From Silurus meridionalis (lineage: Eukaryota > Chordata > Actinopteri > Siluriformes > Siluridae), in NCBI RefSeq assembly GCF_014805685.1, contig NC_060911.1:12336712-12400711 (forward strand): a DNA stretch of 64,000 bases, read 5' to 3'. The first letter of the stretch is position 1, and the number at the start of each line of letters is the position of its first letter. Both the position numbers and the translations under genes were made by a program. Positions 1-10,810 of the stretch are shown here, in pieces. Below the pieces are notes generated by a model. It searched no databases. It saw only the letters and a list, made by a program, of their open reading frames with translations, and was not told the DNA's origin.

Positions 1-173
1 CGGAGGACGACGAGAAATCAGGAAGACCATCAACGAACTCAACACCCGAAAATGTTCATCAATGATGATCGTCAGAGAACAATCCACATGATATCACTTC
101 CGCACCTACCCTACTCGCTAGATTTGGCTTCTGCGTACTTTCTCCTCTTCGCGAAGATGGATATCCAGCTAGG

Positions 174-1004
174 GCTGTAACAATTCCTCGAGTAACCCGA
201 GTAATTAGATTACAAGAATTCGTTTAGTCCATTTAACTACACACAGAGGACTGTGTTTCCCACACACCATTATTACTGACGCACCACCCGCTAAACTCTA
301 AAGCACTCTGGATATAAAACACAGAAGACGGTGCAGAATGAAAAACAGAGAAACAGGGAGAAAACAGCGAGAGGCGAGGAGAAAATTCATATGGAAGCCC
401 ATTTTCATCACATTAAATAAAAAGTTTGCATAATTCTTTTGCCAACTGTAGCACCAAAAAGAAATTAAATAAGCTACAATTAATAGGATCACATGATATT
501 AAACTGAGCCTCTGATCCATGGAGAGACCTCTGTCTAACAATCAGCTCTGGAGGAGACGGAACAGATGAAACAGAGGAGCCTCAGCTACACCAACAGCTT
601 CAAACCTAAAGCCCACAACATGGTTACGAGTGGGTGCACCAGAAATGTTGGATGGTTACGAAAAATAGTTAGAATTGCGAAAAAAAAGTCAGAATTACGA
701 GGAACAAGGTCAAAATTGCGTGCGTTTCCTTTTTTTTTATTATTTTTTTTATTATAATCTGAAATTGTATTTACATTTTGATGTAATCTGGCAACTAAAT
801 GAACTAAATGCAATTTCAGCAATAAAAATTTTAATATTTCTAAAAAGGAAACAAATGACTTTTAAAAAACCCGTCTTATTATCTCTTGTATAATAAGTGT
901 TGCTCTTTAATAAATAAAAGTACTTCTTGTCCGATTACTCGATTAATTATAGAAATAATCAGTAGAATACTCGATTACTAAAATAATCGATAGCGACAGC
1001 CCTT
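174..1004. mobile_element. hAT-type non-autonomous element inserted in the mariner relic
   Basis: The stretch begins AGGGCTGTAACAATTCCTCG and ends with ATCGATAGCGACAGCCCT, so the two ends are inverted repeats of the AGGGCTGT type seen in hAT-family MITEs, followed by ATTACTCGATTA-rich sequence on both sides. The flanks ATCCAGCT and ATCCAATT could be a decayed 8-bp target duplication. It interrupts the mariner relic precisely between two parts of its reading frame, so it inserted later. It carries no transposase; the short ORFs inside are not convincing genes. Confidence 0.65.
655..724. repeat. degenerate ~24-bp tandem motif
   Basis: Three imperfect copies of a motif around GTCAGAATTGCGAAAAAA lie inside the hAT-type element. 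The reverse complement of the same motif recurs at 19008-19112. Confidence 0.5.
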
Positions 1005-1115
1005 AATCCAATTGCAGAGATCCAGACCGAATCGCAGAAGGCGATTCCAGGACACATTCCAGAAGTTGCAGGAACATTAGGAGCGCTGTATTGCTGTGCA
1101 AGGGGACTAGTTTGA

Positions 1116-1900
1116 AAGTTATGGTGTTACAAAACACAAAATGTTTGGATACCACTTCTTTCACCATATTATTGTTGAAATTTTAGAATGTCATCATAAA
1201 ACCCACATTTGCCATAGCATCAGGCTGTATTAAATTAAAAGTGTAAGGAACACATATTGTAGCTGAATCCATTAATCTCAAAATGCCTTCTTTTGTATTT
1301 GCCATTGCAACCAGTGTGCTGGTTTTCATGTTATAGGATAAGCCAATCACTTGTTTGGGCAGGGGATTCTGAGATTCTGCTTTAGTTGTTCTGCAACACG
1401 TTCACTACTGTTGCTGAGCCACACTCCAGCACCAAGCTCTGATCACCAGAATGCTCTACTTATATAGTCGTATTCTTGGCTCTTTAATCAAGTCTAGAAT
1501 ATAAGAACCATCCTCAGCATCCATTAGTTTGTCTCTGCTCTGCTCACTGCCAACTTCTTATTCGCATGTTGCAAAGATGCTAAATCTTACATTGGATAAG
1601 CAGACAAGATTTTCTGTTCCTTCCCAAAAGGCTCTGCAGTCGAATCTTCTGAATCGCTCTTTAACTCCCTGAGGTGACTGTGCATTTTCAGAGGAATAAT
1701 GACGAGTCAGCGGTATCCATGTGGCTTTCAAGCTTTACACATCGCTGTTGGTATTATGCTTCTTTTAGGGCATGGCTCCATAAAGTGCCTATCAAAGATG
1801 CTCTGACCGATGCTCTGATTTGAACATCGAGCACTGTTTATCACTGAGCTTTATCATGACCTGGCAGAACAAACAGCCGTGTGGAAAATCTTTACAGATG
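1116..1900. other. no recognisable feature
   Basis: Unique-looking AT-rich sequence. No exon-like ORF, RNA gene or repeat was recognised by eye. Confidence 0.4.
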
Positions 1901-1990
1901 TACACCAATCAGACATAACATGACCACCTTCCTAATATCCTGTTGGTTCCTTTTTTGCTGCCAAAACAGTCCTGAAACATTAAGAATGAA
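1901..1990 (+). mobile_element. fragment of the ACACCAATCAG MITE family
   Basis: TACACCAATCAGACATAACA, then CTGTTGGTTCC and TTTGCTGCCAAAACAGTCCTG, match the left ends of the copies at 5838 and 54494. Only the left end is kept. The copy at 54.5 kb shows that the family derives from a Tc1-like transposon. Confidence 0.65.
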
Positions 1991-2020
1991 CTGCATTTAC
2001 TTTTTTAGCAATTTTATTAG

Positions 2021-2723
2021 AGCTGCATTACACAACATAGAGCCACATAACACAACATAGAGCCACATATCACAACATAGAGCTACATCACACAACATAG
2101 AGCTACATTACACAACATAGAGCTACATCACACAACATAGAGCTACATCACACAACATAGAGCCGCATCACACAACACAGAGCCACATCACACAACATAG
2201 AGCCACATCACCCAACATAGAGCCACATCACCCAACATAGAGCTACATCACCCAACATAGAGCAACATCACCCAACATAGAGCTACATCAACCAACATAG
2301 AGCCACATCACAAAACATAGAGCCACATCACACAACATAAAGCTACATCACACAACATAGAGCCACATCACACAACATAGAGCTGCATCACACAACACAG
2401 AGCCACATCACACAACATAGAGCCACATCACCCAACATAGAGCTACATCACACAACATAGAGCCGCATCACACAACACAGAGCCACATCACACAACATAG
2501 AGCCACATCACCCAACATAGAGCCACATCACCCAACATAGAGCTACATCACCCAACATAGAGCTACATCACCCAACCTAGAGCTACATCAACCAACATAG
2601 AGCCACATCACGAAACATAGAGCCACATCACACAACATAAAGCTACATCACACAACATAGAGCCATATCACACAACATAAAGCCACAACACAGAGCTACA
2701 TCACACAACATGAAGCCACAGAG
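2021..2723. repeat. 20-bp minisatellite with 300-bp higher-order period
   Basis: About 35 tandem copies of a 20-bp unit of the form AGCYACATCACACAACATAG; the first 33 (2021-2680) keep a strict 20-bp register. Variant units mark a second level of order: 2161-2380 and 2461-2680 are near-identical (about five differences by my count), so a block of 15 units was duplicated. The last units are truncated and run into single-copy sequence. A period of 20 without spacers rules out a CRISPR array. Confidence 0.9.
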
Positions 2724-3264
2724 CTTTTCGCATGGTTTAGTTTGCTATTTGCCGCTAGCCGCTCTTTGCAGAAGAACGCGGGTCTGAGCGATGGATGACG
2801 TAAAAATTTCGAATGAGTCTTTTTCTTGTGTGCGGCAGATTTTGACTTTCGTACATTCTGACACTGTGACAGCTGAGATCCCACAGTGTGACATGGGGAT
2901 CATGTTTGTACAGTCTGACAAGCAACAATAGTAAAGGACTATTAAAAATCGCACAGTGTGCGCCTAGCATTAGCCAAATAGATTTTTGCAACAATTCCCC
3001 AGAGGAAGCCAAAAGGTCAGAGTGATACATTAAGGCATTGATTCCTAAATGAATCAGAAGTGTCTTTTTTGAGGTTTGAAAAGCAGATTACATGTTGCTT
3101 TCTGGGTAAATCCTTCCTTACAAACTACAGCTGTTTTTTTTTATGGTCGTAAAACAAGCTTCTGTTGACCTAATAAAGTATTCAATGATGATTTGCAGGG
3201 GGTTTTCCAGAGCTTTTGCAATGCTGCAGCCGTTTTTTTATGGTGCCAGAATTGTTAAAGGTTG
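2724..3264. other. no recognisable feature
   Basis: Low-complexity AT-rich DNA with short chance ORFs on the minus strand. Nothing supportable. Confidence 0.4.
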
Positions 3265-3366
3265 GTACTGTGGTGCAGAGGGTCTTGTAACTACCTCACA
3301 GCTCCAGAATAGTTGACTGGGTTACCATCTGTGTGGAAATGTGTCACATGCTTGTGGTGGATTCAT
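3265..3366 (+). repeat. possible degraded tRNA-derived SINE
   Basis: GTACTGTGGTGCAGAGGGTC, then TACCTCACAGCTCC and TACCATCTGTGTGGA, resemble the body of fish tRNA-related SINEs (CTCACAGCTCC followed by CTGTGTGGA). It is strongly diverged and no A/B box can be shown with confidence. Confidence 0.3.
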
Positions 3367-3375
3367 GCTTGTTCT

Positions 3376-3675
3376 GAAGAGAACAGGAAACATCTGGTTT
3401 ATCTTTTTTGTCTCCCTACAATTTTAGTGAAATTATTCAAAAGTCAGAAGCAACTTAAGTAAATTGATGTGCATGAATCAAAAAAATAAAAGTGTACCCT
3501 CTTTAATATACTGAATTGCATAGCATCATATTGTTTTCTATTGCATTGCACTGAAAGCCTGCATCACACCAGTATCTGCTTCATATGTATCTTGTTCATA
3601 ATGTATCGTATCGTTAGCTATGCATCAAGATGCGAATGGCATCGGCCTCAGGTTTGGAGATGCGCATCCCCAATT
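3376..3675 (+). repeat. copy of the ATCGTATCG-type dispersed repeat
   Basis: GAACAGGAAACATCTGG, then GCATAGCATCATAT, ATTGCATTGCACTG and TGTATCGTATCGTTAGCTAT, finish with CATCGGCCTCAG and GGAGATGCGCATC. The same order occurs at 10390-10810 and part of it at 30455-30710. It is probably a non-autonomous DNA transposon, but no terminal repeats were resolved. Confidence 0.55.
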
Positions 3676-4839
3676 CAGTGGTTGTGTTGATTTGTTTATT
3701 AATGCTGTATTTTTTCACTGTTTACGTGTCAAGAGGAGGGAGACATTGTTAGTACAGTTACGAAGACATTTATTAGAAAACATTTTGATTTTTGATTATT
3801 TCTTACTTGGCATAATCCAGTGACGGCATTAATGTAACATTAATAAAAAAATTTAAGCAAAGTAAGAAGGGATAAAAAAATAAAATAAAAATAATAATAA
3901 TTTTGGTCTTAATGTCCCAGAATGCAATGCACATATGCAGTTAATAATAATAATGCAGTTAAGTCAGGCACTTTGCTGCTTCGAAAAATCAATAGAAACA
4001 ATTACAGAATTTTGAATATTCGAAATTTCACTAAAATAGGGTTACAAATGATTACATAGTGTGTTTGCGTGCATCATTAAACTATTTGAAAGAAACCACT
4101 CTAGAATCCTGATACTTAATGACGCCCTTTTGGCGTCCAGTACATAACATAAATGGCGCAGGGAAACAGGAAATTTTGGAGCTATGATTTGGCAACCCTG
4201 GGACGTCTGCATTTGTTTGGAATCAGTGCGACCTTGTTTCGAATCCCTTGCAGTTTTGATGGAGCAGCTCAGTGGTCTGCTATTACAACATGGGTGCATC
4301 ATTTTCGAAGAAACAGCTCGATGATCTTTCCTCAGGATGGCAGCTCGTACAGCCTCAATATTCTCTGGTATGCAGGCCATTCAAACACCACCTGGGGAAA
4401 TGTTTTTTTTATGGCTAAACCTGTTTCATCGAAATTAGCAGATGGGCCACAATCATGATGTACTAGTAACTGGTAATGATGCCGAAATTCTGAGTTATAG
4501 GTGACCTACTGGTGTTTAATGGTATCCCCAAAAATTAAACATACTACCAGTAAAAGTCAAAGGTTCGCATTCAAAACTATTACAAATTCTGTGGGGAAAT
4601 TCAATCTATTTATTTTTTCTGCAGCATTAGCTCGGCTAGTCAGCGATTAGCAAAATAAGAAACATGTTGGATTAGCATAAAAATTGCAGCTAATATTGCA
4701 CAACTTTTATATTTTACATTGTTACACATTCTTAAGCATGCTCATAACTATTCCACATTTTCTCACACACTACCACAACTGCTCATGAGACATGTGACAT
4801 ATTGTTTCTTGTGTTTTTTTGTTTTGTTGTATTCTTGTG
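3676..4839. other. no recognisable feature
   Basis: AT-rich DNA. An open frame at 4153-4458 (101 codons) has no motif I recognise and shows no splice or coding context. Confidence 0.35.
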
Positions 4840-4927
4840 AACACCCCTAAATCATCCCTGTTGCTTTTGTGTTTATGTGACTGTTGACCTTATTTCCCCT
4901 TGGGGATTCATAAAGTACTTTTTACTA
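4840..4927 (+). repeat. likely LINE 3'-tail remnant
   Basis: TTATTTCCCCTTGGGGATTC followed by ATAAAGTACTTTTT resembles the GGGGATxAATAAAGT 3' end of fish non-LTR elements. The coding part is absent. Confidence 0.35.
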
Positions 4928-5224
4928 CCAAATACACTATTGCTGCAAAACACTGTCTATAAGCTGGGGTCTCAAGTAGCATTGTGGGTAATATATAATA
5001 AAAAATAAATAGATTCCTGAAATCATTTGTCCTACAAATGGTCTGCAAAATGAACAGATTTCAGTTTAACCATGTCGAAGCCCAAACAGTCTGGGTTTCG
5101 CTCTTTGTATCTCTCAAATATGGCAGTGATCCTGACCCCTTCTGTGGTTAAAACCTTCTCGATCCTTCCTGATTCTCCACATGGACCGCCTAAAGATACA
5201 TGAGATTACGGTGAAGATGTTTTC

Positions 5225-5758
5225 GAAGACGGTCTGCAATGAATACAAGCAGTTTAGTATTTACTCTCCTTCAGTGAACAGTTGGTAACTTCGAAAAAAT
5301 GGACAGAAAAGGGATGGTTCCACCTCAACAGCTTTAAAATCTATGGTTTCTGAGCAACTCAAGAACTTTGAGGATGGATTTGGACTGTAATTTATATGCC
5401 TCAATGGCTCAGGACCACAGGTTGCATGAAACTGTTTTGCATTTAAGCACCAATCCCTGAACGGCACACCTCAATAACGATTGAATGAATGTAATGAATG
5501 GACATTGGGTGTTGAGGATGAGGACGGGTTCCCTTTTGAGTCAGGTTCCTCTCTAGGTTTCTTCCTCATAAAGTCTCAAAAAGTTTTTCCTTGCCACAGT
5601 TGCTAGTGGCTCACTCATTAGGGATAAAATACCAATTATAAGGAACTAATTTAAAAGCACTAAACTTTATATACATCTTTATAACAGCTTTATCTCTGTA
5701 TTAAGTATCTCTGTATATTGTCAAAAGCACCTTACAAATAAAAATTAATTGAATTGAT
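5225..5758 (+). repeat. copy of the abundant ~0.6-kb dispersed repeat (R600)
   Basis: Carries the core GGTTCCTCTCTAGGTTTCTT, then TTTTTCCTTGCCACAG and CTCATTAGGGATAAA, and ends in AAATTAATTGAATTGA. R600 is my label for a family with at least nine copies here. Its 3' ends finish in short direct repeats (TTGAATTGA or TTGACTTGACTTG), as expected for a SINE or LINE tail. The 5' part (5225-5480) matches the inverted copy at 19640-19870 rather than the copies at 27.4 and 41 kb, so at least two 5' variants exist. Confidence 0.75.
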
Positions 5759-5837
5759 CTCCATGATAAAAATCAAATGTATTTCCTGATTGCACAATTA
5801 CCTTTCGACCTTAAAGTGCATGATTATTTATGGAATA
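5759..5837. other. short unassigned spacer
   Basis: Nothing recognised between the R600 copy and the next MITE. Confidence 0.4.
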
Positions 5838-5985
5838 CACCAATCAGGCATAACTTATAACCACCTGCCTAATATTCTGTTGGTCCCCCTTTTGCTGCCA
5901 AAACAGTCCTGACCCATTGAGCATTAACAGCATGACATCTCGAAGGGTTACCATAGGTGCTTCTGGCCCTCTTATTAGGGTGACA
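5838..5985 (+). mobile_element. ACACCAATCAG MITE, left part
   Basis: ACACCAATCAGGCATAACTT, then CTAATATTCTGTTGGTCCCC and TTTGCTGCCAAAACAGTCCT, with GAGCATTAACAGCATGA as in the copy at 54.5 kb. The right end is not found. Confidence 0.7.
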
Positions 5986-6494
5986 TTAAAAAACTTAAAA
6001 TGTACATTTATTTATTAGCTAAAAAAGGAACTGAGAAACACAATCAGATTAAAAAATAACCCATAAATGGCGGCTGCCCATAATACGTTATAATATGAAT
6101 AACTCTTTAAAAAAAGCAAACTATATTTAAGGTTAAATTGGATTGTGGCAGTAAGGAAGCAGTGCGACACAGGCCTGAGGTGGTGTTAGGAGCAGATGGA
6201 GGATTTATTTGAGATTAAATAAGCTTTCTGAACGGAGAGGTCTTTTGAAGGAAACTGCACAAGGATCTGCAGCACTCTTCCCGTACACGCACAGATGCAC
6301 GTGCCTGCTCTTCTTGTATGACTTCTAACTGTAAGTATGCTTTAATTTGTTCTTCTGAAAAATCTCCAGAGGAACGTTATTGAAAGCAAATTATTATCAA
6401 AGGAGTGGTTTAGAGTTAAAGTCTCTCTCAAAAGTGAGTACACCCCTCATTTCAGCAACCATAGAAACGAAATAATACAAAATATTACTTAAAA

Positions 6495-6498
<4 letters not shown>
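5986..6498. other. no recognisable feature
   Basis: No supported gene or repeat. Confidence 0.4.

Positions 6499-6570
<72 letters not shown>
6499..6570. repeat. (TA)n microsatellite
   Basis: About 36 uninterrupted TA dinucleotides. Confidence 0.97.
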
Positions 6571-6574
<4 letters not shown>

Positions 6575-6586
6575 CTACTAGTTATG

Positions 6587-6973
6587 TTTATAAGTTTATA
6601 ACATTTGCTCTTATTTTATTTATTTATTTATTTTTTGCTACAACCTTAAATCCATACACAAAAAGCGAATCAATCCCCTTGCATATACTCAGATTAGCTC
6701 TTCAGCACTACAGAGCAGGTGTGTGGTTGCCAAGTCAGTAAGTTTTCTAGATGGATTACACAATAGTTTATTTTGAATGGGGTTTTTTTTCGCAGTTTCT
6801 GGGGCAGTGGAACTGATAGAGGATTGAGGACAATGCTTTATAGCAGGAGATCTTCCACTCCAACCCAATGTTTTATCTTTGTTTTCTTTGAAATCCAGCT
6901 TCGCTTTGTGTGCAAGCGTTGTGTGCATTGTGTGCAATGTTGTATTGCTATATAGGTTTGGGTCTCTTAGTTA
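6587..6973 (+). repeat. first copy of a local direct duplication, internally deleted
   Basis: 6587-6824 matches 7049-7270 closely (for example TTTTTTGCTACAACCTTAAA and ACTACAGAGCAGGTGTGTGG). 6823-6973 matches 8180-8326 (GACAATGCTTTATAGCAGGA). The roughly 0.9 kb that separates these parts in the second copy is absent here. Confidence 0.75.
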
Positions 6974-7048
6974 AAAAAAATTCATTATTGTTAGGTGGAA
7001 TTGGATAAATTGCTATTATTAATTTTGTGTCATAACTTAAGTGATAAA

Positions 7049-7270
7049 AGTTTATAACATTTGCTGTTATTTTATTTTTTTATTTTTTGCTACAACCTTA
7101 AATCCATACACAAAAAGTGAATCAATCCACTTGCATATACTCAGATTAGCTCTTTAGCACTACAGAGCAGGTGTGTGGTTGCCAAGTCAGTAGGTTTCCA
7201 GTTGAATTACACAATAGATTATTTTGAATTTTTTTTTTCCCCAGTTTCTGGGGCTGTGGAACTGAAAGAG
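7049..7270 (+). repeat. second copy of the local duplication
   Basis: Matches 6587-6824 at high identity over about 220 bp, ending in TTTCTGGGGCTGTGGAACTG. The remainder of the unit is displaced to 8180-8326. Confidence 0.75.
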
Positions 7271-7904
7271 AAGGCACAGAGTAGAAATAATGAAATGTAA
7301 TTGTAAATGCATATGTAATTAGATGATTATAGGCTTCGACTGCTTTCCGTATAATGCATATGCTTCAGAGTTCAATTGGTTTGCCCACAAGTATACATAA
7401 TTGATGACTATATTCACAATGTAACTATCAGGAGGTTGATGTGAATAGATGCCTGTATGGGAACAGCTGCATGGGTTTAATATTGCATGGTAGTCAGTTT
7501 TTGTGTGGATGTGTAAAGACAGTTTTGAAAGTAGATTTAAGGTTTGGTTATGTCCCAACATGGCAACTTTTTTTCTTACTGCTCTGTATTTTATACACTA
7601 TTGTATTTTTAACAATGTCCTGCATTTCAACACAGTTTTCACATACAGTTATACTGATTAGTCTATTAGTCTAGGGCAGACCAACACAATTTTAGGCAAG
7701 TGGTCATAATGTTATGCTGGAATACCCCTTTCAGTGTCCATTTGACTGTCTTCCCTGCTCTAACTCAAGCTGATTCAACCCATCTTGGGTGAAAATAGGT
7801 CTTTTAGCAGGGAAACACTACAATATAGTGAGCAAGGGGTTCTCCAAGACTTGTGGTGAGAACCTGATTGTATGTAGTGCAGTTTCCTCTATTACATTTC
7901 TTCA
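7271..7904. other. unassigned intervening DNA in the second duplication copy
   Basis: No gene or repeat recognised. It is missing from the first copy at 6.6-6.97 kb. Confidence 0.4.
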
Positions 7905-8470
7905 TTTGTTGGTCACAGCAACACTGTAAGTGTATAGCCACCTGACTGCCAGATTGCTATGTACAACTTTTTTTGACCATCCCATACCACATTTAATCCT
8001 CATTTGTTGTTATAATTTCCTCCACTCTTCCCGGGAAGATGTTCCACTTGATTTTGTAGTCTGCTTGTGCAGATTTTTGGAGTGTTAACAAGGGTGATAG
8101 TTAAATCAGGTATTGATGTAGGTGAGGTGAGGAGTGCTGGGGAGCAGTCAGTGTTCCAATTTATCCCAAAGGTGTTCACTAGGGTGGGGGACAATGCTTT
8201 ATAGCAGGAGATCTTCCACTCCAACCCAATGTTCTATCTTTGTTTTCTTTGAAATCCAGCTTCGCTTTATGTGCACAGGCATTGTATTGTTGTATTGCTA
8301 AATAGGTTTGGTTTCTTAGTTTTAAAAAAAGGGAAAATTGTATCCTAAGCCATCCAAAGTTATTCAATTCCAAACCCTATGCCAATTGTGTGCATCAAAT
8401 TTGTGATGACAGTTTGGAGAAGAACCTAATTTTGCCTACTGTATATGGTATATACTGTATATATCAGCAT
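7905..8470 (+). mobile_element. Tc1-derived MITE (AGATCTTCCACTCCAACCC family)
   Basis: Contains AATTTATCCCAAAGGTGTTC, then AGATCTTCCACTCCAACCCA, GTGCACAGGCATTGTATTG, and TGTGATGACAGTTTGGAGAA with AGAACCTAATTTTG. This is the antisense of a Tc1-like transposase C-terminus; the opposite strand reads like the WF-DLEWPA stretch seen at 63.6 kb. It is non-coding now. Other copies lie at 21203-21895, 36178-36430, 39735-39985 and 63590-63925. Confidence 0.7.
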
Positions 8471-8954
8471 CAGTGTGAGTGGTACTGGACATATATTCTC
8501 TTGTTCATAAGATGTAAGCATTCTTTAATGCATGTAGTGTCCATATTTACAATTAATAAACCAGCTGAATGTGTTTTCCAGACCTACAGTAATTATTATT
8601 TTTTTTCGATTGTACAATTGAACAAACACCTTTACAACACTTTATAATGTGTAGCTCTGTGAATGTATATTTTATACATTAAACATGACAGGCAGACCTG
8701 ATCCTTTCCGATATCTCCATTTCTAGATTTCAAATTAAATTTCATTGAGTTAAGCAGATTTAGGGCTGAACACTGACAATTATGATATCAACACTGTGAA
8801 CAATTCTGCTATATTGTTAAACATATGAGAAAAAAAATTATATAAATGCACACTGACTGGAAGCAGCTGAAGATTTGTAGTCAATCTTTAAAGTAAAAAA
8901 AACCTAAAACCTTTTTTTCACTTCTAATGCAAAAAAAAAGAAAAAAGATTAATC
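8471..8954. other. no recognisable feature
   Basis: AT-rich sequence without supported features. Confidence 0.4.
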
Positions 8955-9062
8955 AGTTCTGTCTCCAGAAAGTTACAGCTCTACCTCTGCCATGTTAATT
9001 TGTATTCTTTGTGACTCCTAGGATGTACCTTGGTCTCCGAGGCGTTGTGATACGTCATATTC
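8955..9062 (-). repeat. inverted fragment of the ATCGTATCG-type dispersed repeat
   Basis: ACAGCTCTACCTCTGCCATG is the reverse complement of the CATGGCAGAGGTAGAGCTG block shared at 10467 and 30537. GACTCCTAGG and TCTCCGAGG follow in the expected inverted order. Confidence 0.55.
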
Positions 9063-9806
9063 ACGAGGAGAAATCAATCGAATTTGGTCACAAATTGTCA
9101 CTTTCTAAATAATAAAAGTACAATAAATCTACTAATAATTATATATAAATCAATCGGGTATTATCCATGCAAATATGTTCAAAACGATGCAGCGTGATAC
9201 ATACACCACCTTATATCTGATGCATTCTTTTTAAATTCAAAGCATAACATTGTTTACTTCTATGCAATGTAGAAAAAACTCTTTTTTAGATGAGTGAAAA
9301 ATTATAACAGGGAATGAGGCTTAAATCTTGAACAAGATGTTTAAAAAGCACATTTGATTGGAATGGTTCGGGTGTACACATCATTTATTCATGTAATATC
9401 TATTAGACAGGGTTTTTTTTTTAAACTATAGGCAACACAATGGCACTCATCGTTTTAGTCAAGAGAGAGCAATTATTATTAGCTAATTATGTTACTATCA
9501 GATGGATAATGGGACTATAAAAGCATTTGTACCTTCATTTTCACAATGTCACGGCTGATGTTTATGCACAAAAAATAAATGTGTATATTTTAAGAGGGTT
9601 AAAAATGATTATCTACAGGAAAAAGCATTTACATAATTGGGCTCATCTGTAATATAAATGTTCATTGTCACCGTTTGTTTTGTGGAGCACTTTTTTCCTT
9701 TTTTTACAGCTTTGCAATGAGTGACTTGATTTGAAGAGCTTCATGTTAATCCAATTGAGTGCTGAAATTTGTCTTACTCTAAATGTAGGATGTTGCATTT
9801 CAGGTA
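9063..9806. other. no recognisable feature
   Basis: AT-rich DNA; nothing supportable. Confidence 0.4.
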
Positions 9807-9855
9807 CATATTTACGGCATTGGGCAGATGCCGTTTTCAGAGCGACTTACAACTG
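9807..9855 (+). repeat. SINE-like 3' fragment
   Basis: TTTACGGCATTGGGCAGATG followed by AGAGCGACTTACAACTGAGC is a common fish SINE body segment. An inverted relative is inside the SINE at 63170-63330. Confidence 0.45.
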
Positions 9856-9944
9856 AGCAGTTAAAGGTTAAGAGCTCACAGACCAAATGCATTGTTTTTA
9901 ACATATTTAAATCTGTAAAAAAAGATTTATCCATAGATCATCAT

Positions 9945-10810
9945 TGGTAAATGTGCTATATTTTTATTATTAAGAAAGTGACTGATAACTTGTAGATTGA
10001 TATGTTGATTGATTTCTTCTCACTAAACTGAGAACTTTAGAAATGAGTTTATTAGAGGGACAGCGCATGTAGGACGTTTTGGAGACAAGGTGAGGGAGGT
10101 GAGATTGAGATGGTTTGGACATGTGCAGAGGAGGGACATGGGGTATATCAGTAGAAGAATGCTGAGGATGGAGCCACCAGGAAGGAGGAAAAGAGGAAGG
10201 CAAAGGAGGAGGTTTATGGATGTAGTGAGGGAACACATGCAAGTAGTTGGGGTGAAAGAGGCAGATGTAGAGGACAGGGGGGTGATCAGCTGTGGCGCCC
10301 CCTAATGGTAGAAGCCAAAGAAGAAGAAGAAGAAGAAGAAGAAGAAGAAGAAGAAGAGAAACTGTTTCTTAAATGCATTCTCTCAGCGCCGCTGCTGGCA
10401 CGTGAATATGATGTGTCACAACACTATGGAGATCCAGGTGTGTCCTGAGAGCCACATAGATTTACATGGCAGAGGTAGAGCTGCATCTTCCTGGAGACAC
10501 AACAGGAAAAGAACGTCTGGTTTTATTTCATATTTTTTCTTTTTTTTTTTGCTGTCTGTCTGAACCAAAGAAATAAAAGCGAACATCTGTACCATATTGA
10601 ATTTCATAGCATCATATATATTTTTTCCATTGCATCGTATTGCATTGAATCGCATCGTGTTGAATGAAATCAAAATCGAATCTGCACCTTATTAGGGTGA
10701 ATCGTATCACATCGCATCTGTAGCTGATACATATGTATCTTTACTGTATCGCATCGTTGGCTATGCATTGCCACGTGAATCACATCGGCCTCAGTCACGG
10801 AGATGCGATC
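9945..10810 (+). repeat. ATCGTATCG-type dispersed repeat, interrupted by an RTE LINE
   Basis: The left flank (GTGCTATATTTTTATTATTA, then GAAAGTGACTGATAA) matches 30413-30450. The right part (ACATGGCAGAGGTAGAGCTG, TTGCTGTCTGTCTGAACC, CATAGCATCATATA, CATCGGCCTCAGTCACGG) matches the 3.4-kb and 30.5-kb copies. The RTE segment 10018-10358 splits it. No coding capacity. Confidence 0.6.
10018..10358 (+). mobile_element. 5'-truncated RTE-type LINE, ending in (GAA)n
   Basis: Encodes the C-terminal segment of an RTE-like reverse transcriptase polyprotein: RLRWFGHVQRRDMGYISRRM, then PPGRRKRGRQRRRFMDVVRE and ISCGAP. WFGHV, GRRKRGRPRRRFMD and RCGAP are typical of the C-terminal tail of RTE elements. The 3' end GCGCCCCCTAATGG, AAGCCAAAG runs into about 13 GAA repeats at 10318-10358. 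RT and endonuclease domains are missing, so it cannot be autonomous. Its closest relative here is at 31391-31879. Confidence 0.85.

Larger units (their letters stand above)
1..1115 (+). mobile_element. mariner-like element relic, split by a hAT-type insertion
   Basis: Translation of 1-173 reads like a mariner transposase: a DDE-S-GRPST-type linker stretch, then a DDRQRTIH stretch, then abruptly HLPYSLDLA, the degenerate form of the HPPYSPDLAP motif near the catalytic region. The matching C-terminal part resumes at about 1010-1112 (ATCCAGACCGAATCGCAG to TGCAAGGGGACTAGTTTGAA), which aligns with the relics at 21480-21665 and 27024-27180. The gap at 174-1004 is a separate inserted element. The DDR-to-HPPYS junction lacks the transposase core; the relic at 27 kb has the same junction, so the deletion is a property of the family. 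The left end is cut by the window edge. No intact reading frame remains. Confidence 0.7.

Noticed and set aside
2021..2723. CRISPR-like array
   Set aside because: Direct 20-bp units without spacers in a vertebrate genome: a minisatellite.
4153..4458. 101-codon frame as a gene
   Set aside because: No motif, no exon context, and overlapped by another frame on the opposite strand.
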